In this document: positions 35,613 to 44,262 of the stretch, in pieces | Layout of the letters: each line of letters begins with the position of its first letter | Numbering within the stretch: position 1 is the first letter of the stretch | Assembly (NCBI GenBank): GCA_964242415.1 | Contig: CAXTAT010000022.1 | Location: forward strand, 33,370 to 97,369 | From: DASWOJ01 sp964242415 | GTDB taxonomy: Bacteria > Pseudomonadota > Alphaproteobacteria > Acetobacterales > Acetobacteraceae | Length of the DNA: 64,000 bases | Direction: 5' to 3' | Made by a program: the position numbers and the translations under genes | The notes under the pieces: model-generated | Told to the model about the DNA's origin: nothing | Databases searched by the model: none | Seen by the model: the letters and a program-made list of their open reading frames with translations, nothing else

Positions 35613-36215
35613 ATGAGCATAACCCTCGACACCGCCACCTCCCGCCCGGCCGCCGCCCCGGCGCAAATCCGCTACACCGCGACGGCGCAGGCTCTGCACT
35701 GGGTCACGTCGGCGCTGATCTTCGCCGTCCTGCCGCTGGCCTGGGTGATGGTCAACATGGGCGAGACCGCGGAACACCGCACCCTGATCTACACCCTGCA
35801 CAAGTCGGTCGGCCTGACCATCCTGGCGCTGGCCGCGGTCCGCCTTGTCTGGCGCGCGACGCATCCCGCGCCGCCGCTGCGCCACACCGCCCGGTGGAAG
35901 GCCAACGCCGCCTTCGCGTCGCACTGGCTGCTGTACTTCGTGCTCGTGGCGATGCCGGTCACCGGCTACTTGCTGTCGGCGGGCAGCGGCCGGCCAATCA
36001 GCTACTTCGGCCTGTTCTCCATCCCCGGGATGGCCAAGAACCCGGACATCGACCACGTCGCCACCTGGCTGCACGTCGCGGTCGGGCAGTGGCTGGTCTA
36101 TGCGCTGATCCTGCTGCACCTAGCCGCCACGGCCTGGCATGTCGCCGTCCGCCGCGACGGCGTGCTGGAGCGGATGCTGCCCGAGCAGGACGTTGTGGAG
36201 GGAAAGACGGGGTAG
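35613..36215 (+). CDS. Cytochrome b561
   Basis: A 200-residue bacterial cytochrome b561, a four-helix inner-membrane protein that binds two haems b and passes electrons between quinol and partner proteins. Likely haem histidines are in ATAQALHW (about residue 31), YTLHKSVGL (about 68), ASHWLLY (about 108) and TWLHVAVGQW (about 153). The ATG at 35613 is preceded by AAGGACGACC. It is 116 nt after the CMD gene on the same strand. The electron acceptor or donor is not evident. Confidence 0.88.
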   Translation: MSITLDTATSRPAAAPAQIRYTATAQALHWVTSALIFAVLPLAWVMVNMGETAEHRTLIYTLHKSVGLTILALAAVRLVWRATHPAPPLRHTARWKANAAFASHWLLYFVLVAMPVTGYLLSAGSGRPISYFGLFSIPGMAKNPDIDHVATWLHVAVGQWLVYALILLHLAATAWHVAVRRDGVLERMLPEQDVVEGKTG

Positions 36216-36266
36216 CGCACCCCGCCCACCCGTGGTTGGCTGGCAGACCCGTTGGAGGACCCTGCC

Positions 36267-37661
36267 GTGACCGAGCTTTGGCGACTATCCGCGACTGACC
36301 TGGCCCGGCGGATCCGGTCGCGTGAGATCTCGGCGCGCGAGGCGGCGCAGGCCGCGCTTGACCGGCTGGATGCGGTCAACCCGGCCCTCAACGCGGTCGT
36401 CGAGCACCGCCCCGCCGAGGTGCTGGCCCAGGCGGATGCGGTGGACCAGGCAATTGCCCACGGGGAGGACGCGGGGCCGCTGGCGGGCGTGCCAGTGACG
36501 ATCAAGATCAACGCCGACCAGGCCGGATACGCCACCAGCAACGGGCTGACCACGCAGCGGGACCTGATGGCCACTACGAATAACCCGGTGGTGGACAACC
36601 TGCGCCGGGCTGGGGCGGTGCTGCTGGGGCGGACCAACGCGCCGGCGTTCTCGCTGCGCTGGTTCACCGACAACCGGCTGTTCGGACCCACCCGCAACCC
36701 GCGCGACCCGCGGCTGACGCCCGGCGGATCGTCCGGCGGTGCGGCGTCGGCGGTGGCGGCGGGGATCGGGCACCTGGCGCATGGGACGGACATCGCCGGG
36801 AGCATCCGTTACCCGGCATACGCCTGCGGCATCCATGGGCTGCGGCCGACGCCGGGGCGGGTGCCGGCCTACAACGCCACGCACCCGGAGCGCGGGATCG
36901 GGCCGCAACTGATGGCGGTGTCCGGGCCGATCGGGCGCACCATCGCCGACCTGCGGCTGGGGCTGCACGCGATGGCGGCGCATGACCCGCGCGATCCCTG
37001 GTGGACGCCGGCGCCGCTGGAAGGCCCTGCCGTGCCGCGCCGGGCGGCGCTGTGCCTGCGCCCCGGCGGCCTGCAGATCGTGCCGGAGGTGGAGGCGGCG
37101 CTGCTCGACGCCGCCCGGCGGATGGAGGCGGCCGGATGGGTGGTGGAGGCGGTGGACGACACGCCCTCCCTGCATGAGGCCACGGCCGTGCTGTTCCGCC
37201 TGTGGCTCGGTGAGAACTACGCCGGCATGCTGGCCGCGGCGGAGCGCGAGGGCGACCCGGCGGCGCTGGCGGTGCTGGGCGCGGTGCGGGCGGAGGCGGA
37301 GGCGCTGCCGGCCAACGCCGTGCCGGATGCCCTGACGCGCCGGGCGACGCTGTTGCGGGCATGGCTGGGGTTCCTGGAGCGGCATCCGGTGCTGCTGCTG
37401 CCGGTGTCGGCGGAGCTGCCGTTCCCAGACGGGCTGGATGTGCAGCCGGGCGGGTGGGAGCGGGTGTGGCGGGCGCAACTGGTGCAGACGGGGCTGCCGC
37501 CGCTGGGCCTGCCGGGGCTGACGGTCTCGACGGGGATGGCGGGGATGGCGACGGTGGGGGTGCAGGTGGTGGCGGGGCGGTTCCGGGAGGACCTTTGCCT
37601 GCTGGCGGGGGAGGCGATTGAGGCTGGGGGGGTGCCGGTGGCGCCGGTTGATCCGGTCTGA
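36267..37661 (+). CDS. Amidase-signature family amidase
   Basis: A 464-residue amidohydrolase with the Ser-cisSer-Lys triad of the amidase signature family. The lysine is in AGVPVTIKINADQAG (about residue 81), the cis-serine in GGSSGGAASAVAAG (about 156) and the nucleophile serine in DIAGSIRYPAYA (about 179). Family members include GatA, but this is a stand-alone amidase without gatB/gatC neighbours, so a metabolic amidase is more likely. The GTG at 36267 is chosen because GGAGG lies 8 nt upstream; a TTG at 36252 is an alternative. Confidence 0.9.
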   Translation: MTELWRLSATDLARRIRSREISAREAAQAALDRLDAVNPALNAVVEHRPAEVLAQADAVDQAIAHGEDAGPLAGVPVTIKINADQAGYATSNGLTTQRDLMATTNNPVVDNLRRAGAVLLGRTNAPAFSLRWFTDNRLFGPTRNPRDPRLTPGGSSGGAASAVAAGIGHLAHGTDIAGSIRYPAYACGIHGLRPTPGRVPAYNATHPERGIGPQLMAVSGPIGRTIADLRLGLHAMAAHDPRDPWWTPAPLEGPAVPRRAALCLRPGGLQIVPEVEAALLDAARRMEAAGWVVEAVDDTPSLHEATAVLFRLWLGENYAGMLAAAEREGDPAALAVLGAVRAEAEALPANAVPDALTRRATLLRAWLGFLERHPVLLLPVSAELPFPDGLDVQPGGWERVWRAQLVQTGLPPLGLPGLTVSTGMAGMATVGVQVVAGRFREDLCLLAGEAIEAGGVPVAPVDPV

Positions 37662-37761
37662 AGCAGCTTGTCCACTGCCCCGGGAATTAAGAGCCGGCCG
37701 AGAAGCATCAGCTTAGATTTACGGGGCGACACGATCGGACAGATATCAAGCATGATGCGAA

Positions 37762-38193
37762 ATGAACAAGCAGAACCGTGATCTGTGCGCAGAGATGCGC
37801 GGGATGACCAGTGAGGAAGCCTGTGATTGGCTGATGAAAAGATGCCCGCCGGAGATTGGCCTGGGAGAAGCTATTACCCTGATGCCGCATCGTTCATGGA
37901 AGCGGAGAGAGCAGTTAAGGCTGTTTCACGCCTATTTCGGCAAGTGTTCCCACTATAGTCCGAGAGGCTTCGAAGTTTTCTCGACATTCATGTCATCCAG
38001 ATTCTTTCTGACGCTGCTCAGAAGACTGATCGAGACCGAGTGGAGCATGGATGAAAAGAAGCTGCACTTTGCCTTGTATCATATGCATGCTCTTCTGAAA
38101 AAGCCCGAGTATGCAGCCAAGGAGGATGGCATACGCGATCTGCAAAGCTTGATGCGCCGGAGAATGGCGGAGCTTAAATCATCCCTACTTTGA
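37762..38193 (+). CDS. Hypothetical protein in a low-GC island (143 aa)
   Basis: A 143-residue soluble, basic, mostly helical protein (CDWLMKRCPPEIGLGEAITL, FFLTLLRRLIETEWSMDEKK) that I do not recognise. Codon choice is much more AT-rich (AAG/AAA, TTT, GAA) than in adjacent genes. It stands alone between the amidase and a convergent peptide-binding-protein gene, 61 nt away. Likely acquired DNA; function unknown. The ATG at 37762 has no clear ribosome-binding site. Confidence 0.6.
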   Translation: MNKQNRDLCAEMRGMTSEEACDWLMKRCPPEIGLGEAITLMPHRSWKRREQLRLFHAYFGKCSHYSPRGFEVFSTFMSSRFFLTLLRRLIETEWSMDEKKLHFALYHMHALLKKPEYAAKEDGIRDLQSLMRRRMAELKSSLL

Positions 38194-38254
38194 CGTTCGG
38201 CTTTCATAGTGGACGTTCCCGATGGCGAGCAGATGCAAGCGGCAGTGGGAGGAC

Positions 38255-39829
38255 TCATGCTCGCCGCACATTCGTGAACAACGGCAACCCTGTCAGCACC
38301 CCCGTCAAATCCCGCCGGTAAGCGCAAGGCTGAAAATACAGCCCCAACGGCAAGTAAGCCACCGCCTCCATCGCCGCCGCCTGCATCCCCCGCGCCAGCC
38401 CCTTCTGCTCCGCCTCGGACGGCGCGGCGAGGAACTGCTCCCGCAACCCTTCAAATCGCGGGCTGCTCGGCCAGCCCGCAAAACCCGCAGCGCCATTGCA
38501 GCGCATCAGCAGGTGCGCCGCCGGGTTGGCGCAGTCCAGCGCGCTGTTGTAAACGCCGAACATATGGTAGCCGCCCTTGTCCGCCGGCGCCTTGCTGTTC
38601 CACCGCTGCACCACCGTGCCCCAGTCCAGCGCCACGTAATCCACGTTCAGCCCGATCCGCCGCCCGGCGTCGGCCATCACCTGGCACACCGCGCTGATCC
38701 GCGGCACGTCGCTGCCGGCGATCATCACGATCCGCTCCCCCTTGTAGCCGGCGTCCACCAGCGCCCGCTTCAAGGCCGCCTCGCTCTCCTGCCCGCCCAT
38801 CCGCTCCATGCCGCCATCATTGGCGAACGGCGAGTCCGGCGAGATCATCCCAATCCCCTCGCGCCAGGCCTCCCGCTCCTCCCCCGCCACGGCGGACATG
38901 AAGTCGGCCTGCCGCACCGCGCGCAGCAACACCTGCCGGATGGTGGGGTTGTCGAACGGCGGCTGCAGGTGGTTCAGCCGCATGATGCCCATCAAGCCGT
39001 GCGTCTCCACCACGCGCACTGTCACCTCCGGGTTGCGGCGCAGCAACGGCACCAGGTCCATGTCGGGCTGCTCGTACCAGTCGATCTCCCCCGCCTGCAG
39101 CGCCGCGGCGGCGGTGCCGGCGTCGGGGATCGTCACCCACTCGATCCGCTCCATGTGCGCCAGCCGCGCCCCGGCGGTGAAGCTCGGCGTGCCGTCCCGC
39201 GGGGTGTAGCCGTCGAAGCGCTGGTACACGTTGCGCGCGCCCGGCACCCGCTCGTTGGCGACGAAGCGGTAGGCGCCGCTGCCGACCATCTCCGTCACCT
39301 GCGTCGTCGGCGCGGTGCCCGCCAGCCGCTCCGGCATGATGAACGGCGCATAGCTGGAGGGTTTTCCCAACGCCGCCGGCAGCCAGGGGCACGGGCGCTT
39401 CAGCCGGAACTCGACCACTGTGTCGGACGGCGCCGTCAGCGTTTCCGTCGCGGCCAGCAGCGCCTCGCCGAACGGGTCCCGCATCGACCAGCGGCGCAGG
39501 CTCGCCACCACGTCGCGCGCCAGCACCGGGGAGCCATCGTGGAACACCAGCTTGTCGCGCAGGGTCAGCCGCCACAGCTTGCCGTCACCCTCCGTCGTGT
39601 AACCGGCCAGCATCTGCGGCTGCGGCGTGCCGGCCTCATCGACGCCGAACAGCGTCTCGAAGATCAGGTGCGCGTGGCTGCGGGTGACGTAGCTGTTGGT
39701 GACGATGGGATCGAGCAGCGCCAGGTCGGCGTAGGGCACGAAGCGCAGGGTGCTAGCCTTTTGGGCACGCGCCAGCGACGGCGCGGCCAGCAGGGCAGCG
39801 CCAGCCTGGATCAGGGTCCGTCGCTTCAT
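38255..39829 (-). CDS. Peptide/nickel-type ABC substrate-binding protein (family 5)
   Basis: A 524-residue secreted binding protein. The N-terminus MKRRTLIQAGAALLAAPSLA looks like a signal peptide with an RR pair and cut after ARA, setting the ATG at 39829. Domain hallmarks are LVTNSYVTRSHAHLIFETLF in parts, LTLRDKLVFHDGSPVLARDVVASLRRW split over about residues 75-105, and PDAGTAAAALQAGEIDWYEQPD. SBP_bac_5 proteins bind oligopeptides, nickel or opines. No dpp/opp permease genes are adjacent, so it is an orphan. It is divergent from the DUF433 gene. Confidence 0.9.
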   Translation of the reverse strand: MKRRTLIQAGAALLAAPSLARAQKASTLRFVPYADLALLDPIVTNSYVTRSHAHLIFETLFGVDEAGTPQPQMLAGYTTEGDGKLWRLTLRDKLVFHDGSPVLARDVVASLRRWSMRDPFGEALLAATETLTAPSDTVVEFRLKRPCPWLPAALGKPSSYAPFIMPERLAGTAPTTQVTEMVGSGAYRFVANERVPGARNVYQRFDGYTPRDGTPSFTAGARLAHMERIEWVTIPDAGTAAAALQAGEIDWYEQPDMDLVPLLRRNPEVTVRVVETHGLMGIMRLNHLQPPFDNPTIRQVLLRAVRQADFMSAVAGEEREAWREGIGMISPDSPFANDGGMERMGGQESEAALKRALVDAGYKGERIVMIAGSDVPRISAVCQVMADAGRRIGLNVDYVALDWGTVVQRWNSKAPADKGGYHMFGVYNSALDCANPAAHLLMRCNGAAGFAGWPSSPRFEGLREQFLAAPSEAEQKGLARGMQAAAMEAVAYLPLGLYFQPCAYRRDLTGVLTGLPLFTNVRRA

Positions 39830-40016
39830 GGGTGCTCCGTGGGTTCTCGGGCTGCCTTGCAATTGCCGGGCCAATCGGCGCATACCGTGCATCCCCTACC
39901 CTCCGCCCGCAGACGACGGTCAACCAGGCGGAAGTCGAGGGAGGCGCAGGATAACAGCACTCAGCCGCCAGGCTGACCCGGCCTTCCGAGATTGGCTTCA
40001 GCCCCGAAAGCCCGCG

Positions 40017-40241
40017 ATGAGCGAAACGCACCGCATCACCATCGATCCGAACCAGTGTGGCGGTCGGCCGTGCCTTCGCGGCCTGCGCATCCGCGTCAAG
40101 GATGTGCTCGATCTACTGGCCGCCGGTGCCAGCCGGGAAGAAATCCTTGCGGACCTCCCCCTCCTGGAGGCAGGCGACTTGACAGCCGCACTGGAGTATG
40201 CAGCGCGCCAGGCCGACCATCCGGTCCTGCGCATCGCTTGA
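40017..40241 (+). CDS. DUF433-domain antitoxin
   Basis: A 74-residue protein of the DUF433 (VapB-like) family: ITIDPNQCGGRPCLRGLRIRVKDVLDLLAAGASREEIL is the full-length family pattern, seen here as CGGRPCLRGLRI (about residues 14-25) and VLDLLAAGASREEILADLP. Such proteins are the antitoxin and DNA-binding partner of DUF5615 PIN-like toxins. The TGA stop overlaps the TTG start of the toxin gene, showing translational coupling. Because the toxin is broken here, the antitoxin may now be a relic or may still serve another locus. Confidence 0.88.
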   Translation: MSETHRITIDPNQCGGRPCLRGLRIRVKDVLDLLAAGASREEILADLPLLEAGDLTAALEYAARQADHPVLRIA

Positions 40242-40568
40242 TCCGTTTTGTCGTCGACGCGCAGCTTCCGCCGGCCCTCGCCCGCTGGCTTGCCGCGAGG
40301 GGATACGAGGCAGAGCACGTCGGTAATATTGGAATGCAGGCCGCGTCCGACGCTGCGATCTGGGCGCACGCGATGGCGTGCTCCGCCGCGGTCGTCACGA
40401 AGGACGAGGACTTCGCGCAACAAGGTGCTGAGCAGCACGGGGCCGGTGATCGTTTGGATCAGGCTTTCGAACACTCGCTGCCGCGACCTCCTAGCGTGGT
40501 TCGGGACTGTCCTGCCGGACATCGTGTCGGCACTGGAGCGCGGCGAAACCATGATCGAGGTGACATGA
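40238..40568 (+). pseudogene. DUF5615 PIN-like toxin, frameshifted
   Basis: The reading frame from TTG 40238 encodes IRFVVDAQLPPALARWLAARG and AVVTKDEDFAQ, the N-terminal two-thirds of a DUF5615 Mut7-C-type nuclease with conserved aspartates. After DEDFAQ, near 40415-40430, that frame loses similarity. A +1 frame then continues with the expected C-terminal pattern GPVIVWIRLSNTRCRDLLAWF and ends ERGETMIEVT at 40568. A single-nucleotide indel near 40420 explains this. The product would lack its C-terminal third, so the toxin is probably inactive unless sequence error or programmed frameshifting is involved. Confidence 0.8.
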
Positions 40569-40795
40569 TCGCAAATCTTCCTACAGCCGCGCTGGCGACA
40601 CGCGACAAACTAGAAACGTCTTGATGTAGGCCGCCCGCCATCAAGAATGTGCCACGCGGGCGCGAACGGGTGGGTGTACAGGCTCCGGTCGTCACTGGGC
40701 ACAGGTTACGCCCATGTCGGCACTGCCATCTTAGGAACAAAGCAGCCCCGCAACGCTTTGGACGCACGCCCTGGTAGTGAACAACGTGATCGAGT

Positions 40796-41515
40796 CTACG
40801 CCAGCAACCGCCCGAGCGCCGCCGCCGAGTCGGCCATGAAGCGGCGCATGTCGCGCTAGTGCGGGATGTCGGCCAACGGGCGGCGGGTGATGCCGTCCCC
40901 GTCGATCCACAGCAGGTCGGCGCCGGGGTGCGCCAGCAGGATGGGGGAGTGCGTCGCCACCAGCGCCTAGGCGCGGCCATCGCGGTGCAGGTCGTCGAGC
41001 AGGCATAGCAGCGCCATCTGCCGCTGCAGCGACAGGCCGGTTTCCGGCTCGTCCAGCAGATACAGCAGCCCCTCGCTGGCATCGACGCGGGCGGTCAGCA
41101 GGGACAGCACGCCCTCGCCCCGGCTCTGCTCCTCGGCCAGGCGCCATTCTCCCGTGGCGGGCATGGGGAGTCGGCCGGCGCGGGCCATGGTCTCAGCGAA
41201 GCGGTCGGCGCGCAGGAACAGGCCGTGCGGGCGGCGGCCGGCAAAGGCAACCTCGACGGCGGGGGACAGGGCGGTGGCGTCGCGGTCGCCATCGGTCTCG
41301 GCATAGCTGCGGCCGCCGCCGGGGCGGATGGCACACTGCACTGCGACGGCCTCCAGCAGGCTGGTCTTGCCGGAGCCGTTCTCACCGGCCAGGAAGGTGA
41401 GGGGGCTTTGCAGCTCCACCTCGACGGGGCCGTGCTGCAGGAACGGCAACTGCCCGGCACGCTCGCCGCCCCGGGCGGGATCGACGCGGATGGAGCGGAG
41501 CAGCAGGCGCGGCAC
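40796..41515 (-). pseudogene. AAA-family ATPase with two in-frame amber codons
   Basis: A small predicted ATPase (240 codons to the final stop). The Walker A loop GENGSGKTS is at about codons 44-52 and Walker B/signature DEPETG at about 155-160. Codon 183 is TAG (40967-40969), then the frame continues with the expected switch ALVATHSPILLAHPGADLLW. Codon 220 is a second TAG (40856-40858) inside IPH-stop-RDMRRFM, where relatives usually have tyrosine. A third TAG ends the gene at 40796. Everything after codon 183 still looks like protein, so these are likely recent nonsense mutations. GTG start 2 nt after the Uma2 gene. Confidence 0.8.
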
Positions 41516-41517
41516 CG

Positions 41518-42108
41518 CTACCGGTCCTGCCCCCCGTCCTCGTGCGCAACGTCCTCCGGCGGAAAGGTAAGCCGGTTATACAGTTCCGCCATCGGGACCT
41601 CGATGCCGATTTCCGGCATCGCCAGGGTGCCGCCCTCTGCTGCGAGAGCCAGGCCCCAACCATCCGAAGTGCGGGTGACGATGGTGGCGAAAATGCGGTT
41701 CTGCTCTAGCATGACGTAGCGTTGGACCGAGGGCAGCGAGAGATACTCCGCGAGCTTGGCGGTCTTGTCCGTATCCGAGGTGCTAGGGGACAGGATCTCA
41801 AAGATAACCACCGGCGCTGCCGCGACCGTGTCGGAGTTGGCGAACTCGGTGCAACTGACCAGGGCATCGGAATAGCGGTATTTGGACCCGATCCGCACTT
41901 TCATCTCGTCGCCATAGGGCTGGCACGGCTTTCCCGCGAGCCGATTGGTCAATGCCGTGGTCAAATTCATCCGAACGACAGAATGCGCCTTCGTGCCGCC
42001 CACCCTGGCAACCGGCTGAACGCCGTCGAACTCCCACTTGAACTCCTGCCGGGCCTCCCGCGCCAGGTAGTCCTCCGGCGTCATCGGCAGGTGTTGCGGC
42101 TGGCTCAT
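41518..42108 (-). CDS. Uma2-family nuclease-like protein
   Basis: A 196-residue Uma2 (DUF820) family protein with a PD-(D/E)xK nuclease-like fold. The N-terminus has the typical MTPEDYLAREARQEFKWEFDGV, the catalytic region SDALVSCTEF (aspartate) and VVIFEILSPSTSDTDKTAKL (E-x-L and lysine), and the end EYLSLPSVQRYVMLEQ. Uma2 genes are abundant in some bacteria and their role is poorly known; nuclease activity is predicted from fold. The stop is 2 nt before the GTG of the amber-interrupted ATPase, so both were once a two-gene transcript. The ATG at 42108 is the family start. Confidence 0.87.
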   Translation of the reverse strand: MSQPQHLPMTPEDYLAREARQEFKWEFDGVQPVARVGGTKAHSVVRMNLTTALTNRLAGKPCQPYGDEMKVRIGSKYRYSDALVSCTEFANSDTVAAAPVVIFEILSPSTSDTDKTAKLAEYLSLPSVQRYVMLEQNRIFATIVTRTSDGWGLALAAEGGTLAMPEIGIEVPMAELYNRLTFPPEDVAHEDGGQDR

Positions 42109-42203
42109 GGCGTCCTCTCGGTGCGGCCCGCCCGCGGCGCGCGGGATGTCCCGAAGGTGCGGCGCAGGCTGGCGCGTTGCAAGCGTGCGCCGCCGGGTCC
42201 ACG

Positions 42204-44141
42204 CTACCCGGTGTAGGCAACGTTGAGGTAGGGCGTGCCCCCAACCACCCCGGTGGTGACGCTGAACTTGCCCAGCGCATCGGCCAGGCTGACGCCCGCG
42301 AACGTCACCGAGGCGTTCACCCCCGTCCCCGCCCCGGCCAGCTCCGAGTGGATCGTGGCGCCCTGGTAGCCCGCCGCCCCGTCCACCGCCGTCCACGGCT
42401 GCGTGCTGACCCCGGCCACGAAGCCGAAGATCGTCACCGCGTCGCCATGGTGGAAGTTGGCCACCGTGCTCCAGGTGCTCCCCGCCGCGCGCCCATCCAG
42501 GAAGAAGGTGTCCGCCCCGCCATCCGCCCCGGTGCCGCCGACCAGGAAGTTGGAGCCAAGCCCGCCATCCAGCACGTTGGTGCCGCCGCCGACCGACAGC
42601 GCATCGTTGCCGGCGCCGCCGTGCAGGAACACGTCCGGCACCGCCGCCGCAATGGCCGCGCCGTCCGGGCTGGACCAGATGAACTGGTGCTGCAGCAGGC
42701 TGACCGGCCCGGTGTAAGCCGTCCCGGCACTGCCGCTGCTGGCGCCGGTGGCCGTGTCGGTGATGTCGAACAGCGGCGCCGGCGGCCCGTTGTAGGTGAG
42801 GTCCAGCTCCTCGGTGGCATTGTTGCCGGTTAACTGGAACAGCGCCGGGTTATAGCTGCCGACGAAGGTTAGCGAGGCCAGCACCTCGGGCGGGTTCCCC
42901 GCGAGGGAGGCCGGCGACTGCACCTGCAGCACGCCCGTGACCGGGTTGTAAACCGTGTCGTAGCTGGCAAAGCCGAACCCAGCCAGGTCCTTGCCCGGCA
43001 GCTTGATCACGTCGCCTTGGCCGAAGCCGTAGATGGGAGTGCTGAACGGCGTGTGGCCGTCCGGCGTCTGGACCTCGCCGGTATCGGTGGCGTTGAAGGC
43101 CAGAGTCGTCAGTGCCGCCTGGTGCAGCACCAGCACGCCATTGCCGTCGCCGAAGGTAAACGACCCGCCGGTCACGTCGAAGCCCGCCGTCCCAGGATCG
43201 GCCAATGCAAAGGTGGTATCGTTGATCGTCACCGTGCCATCGGTGAGCAGGACGTTCTGGTTCTGCAGGTAGCCATCGACGGTCAGGGTCGTGGCGCCAG
43301 GTGCGGCGCCGTTGCCGTTGATGCCGATCGTGCCTGGCCCGATCGTGTCCACCAGCAGCACGGCACGGGTGGTCTGCCCCGCGGCGCCCAGGACATCGAT
43401 GGCGCCGCCATTCCCCAGCACCATGCTGTGGCTGCTGGTATCGGTCACCGGCGCGGTGTCGCTGGCTGTATCTGGGTTATCGGTGTCGTCGAACACCACG
43501 GTGCCGCCGGGCGCCGCCGTGATCGTGCCGTTGTTGATGAAGCCGGCGACAGTGCCCGCCGTGCCAGCCTGGACATCGAACTCGCTGCCCTGGCTCACGG
43601 TGACGTTGGCGTTATAGGTGATGACAGGGTTGTGGTCAGACGGCCCAACCCCCGCCGTGTCGGTGGGGATGACCTCGTCCTGCAGGTCGCCTGGCCCCGC
43701 CGCAGTGCCGATGGTGATCGTGCCGGACACGGTGCTGTCCAGGTACGAGTTGATCACCGTGGTCCCGGCAGCGTTGATCGTGTCGTTGACCAGGTGGCTA
43801 TTCTCCAGCCATAGGTTCGCCACGCCCTGCGTGCCGTCCAGGTTCAACGTCTGGCCCTGGATGGTGTAGCCGACGATTGAATTGGGGGCGTCCAGCAACG
43901 TCAACCCTGGCACGGCCGGCTCAAGCAAAACCTGTGTGAAGCCGCCGTTGAGCGGGAACGTCCACAAGGCGCCCAGCTTGGATATGCCAGGGTTGCCGAC
44001 ACCCGCGATGTCCACGGTGTCCCCGGCCTCTGGCGCCGCGGCGCCGAGTGCGCCAGTTGTCAGGTCATACCAGTCCGACGCCGTGGCATACCGGCCCGCG
44101 CCGGGCAGCACCGACCCGCCTACCCACCCGAAAACAGCCAT
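42204..44141 (-). CDS. Secreted RTX-type calcium-binding protein
   Basis: A 645-residue protein with no classical signal peptide. Most of it (about residues 20-480) is a G/T/V/N/D-rich beta-helix-like region of short repeats (for example GTVVFDDTDNPDTASD). Near residues 515-545 are RTX nonapeptide-like repeats, GGAGNDALSVGGGTNVLDGG followed by GSNFLVGGTGADGG. After these comes a C-terminal domain (FHHGDAVTIFGF) often seen in type I-secreted proteins. The expected route is a type I secretion system, none of whose genes are here. It may be an adhesin or surface protein. It lies downstream of infC on the same strand but with its own 121-nt gap. Confidence 0.75.
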   Translation of the reverse strand: MAVFGWVGGSVLPGAGRYATASDWYDLTTGALGAAAPEAGDTVDIAGVGNPGISKLGALWTFPLNGGFTQVLLEPAVPGLTLLDAPNSIVGYTIQGQTLNLDGTQGVANLWLENSHLVNDTINAAGTTVINSYLDSTVSGTITIGTAAGPGDLQDEVIPTDTAGVGPSDHNPVITYNANVTVSQGSEFDVQAGTAGTVAGFINNGTITAAPGGTVVFDDTDNPDTASDTAPVTDTSSHSMVLGNGGAIDVLGAAGQTTRAVLLVDTIGPGTIGINGNGAAPGATTLTVDGYLQNQNVLLTDGTVTINDTTFALADPGTAGFDVTGGSFTFGDGNGVLVLHQAALTTLAFNATDTGEVQTPDGHTPFSTPIYGFGQGDVIKLPGKDLAGFGFASYDTVYNPVTGVLQVQSPASLAGNPPEVLASLTFVGSYNPALFQLTGNNATEELDLTYNGPPAPLFDITDTATGASSGSAGTAYTGPVSLLQHQFIWSSPDGAAIAAAVPDVFLHGGAGNDALSVGGGTNVLDGGLGSNFLVGGTGADGGADTFFLDGRAAGSTWSTVANFHHGDAVTIFGFVAGVSTQPWTAVDGAAGYQGATIHSELAGAGTGVNASVTFAGVSLADALGKFSVTTGVVGGTPYLNVAYTG

Positions 44142-44262
44142 CGCCCCGCCTCCACGCCCACGCCTTCCACGGGAAATCCCCGATCATGCGTAAGGCGCAG
44201 CCGTGATGCCAGCTAGGGCGGGCGCAAGCCTATGGACCGTTTCACAGCATGGCCGGCGGGCG

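Noticed and set aside
40569..40795. Possible additional gene between the DUF5615 toxin and the ATPase
   Set aside because: No frame with a start, ribosome-binding site or family pattern; treated as non-coding.
40796..41515. Stop-codon reassignment (TAG as an amino acid)
   Set aside because: Other intact genes in the window terminate at TAG, so reassignment is not supported; nonsense mutation is simpler.
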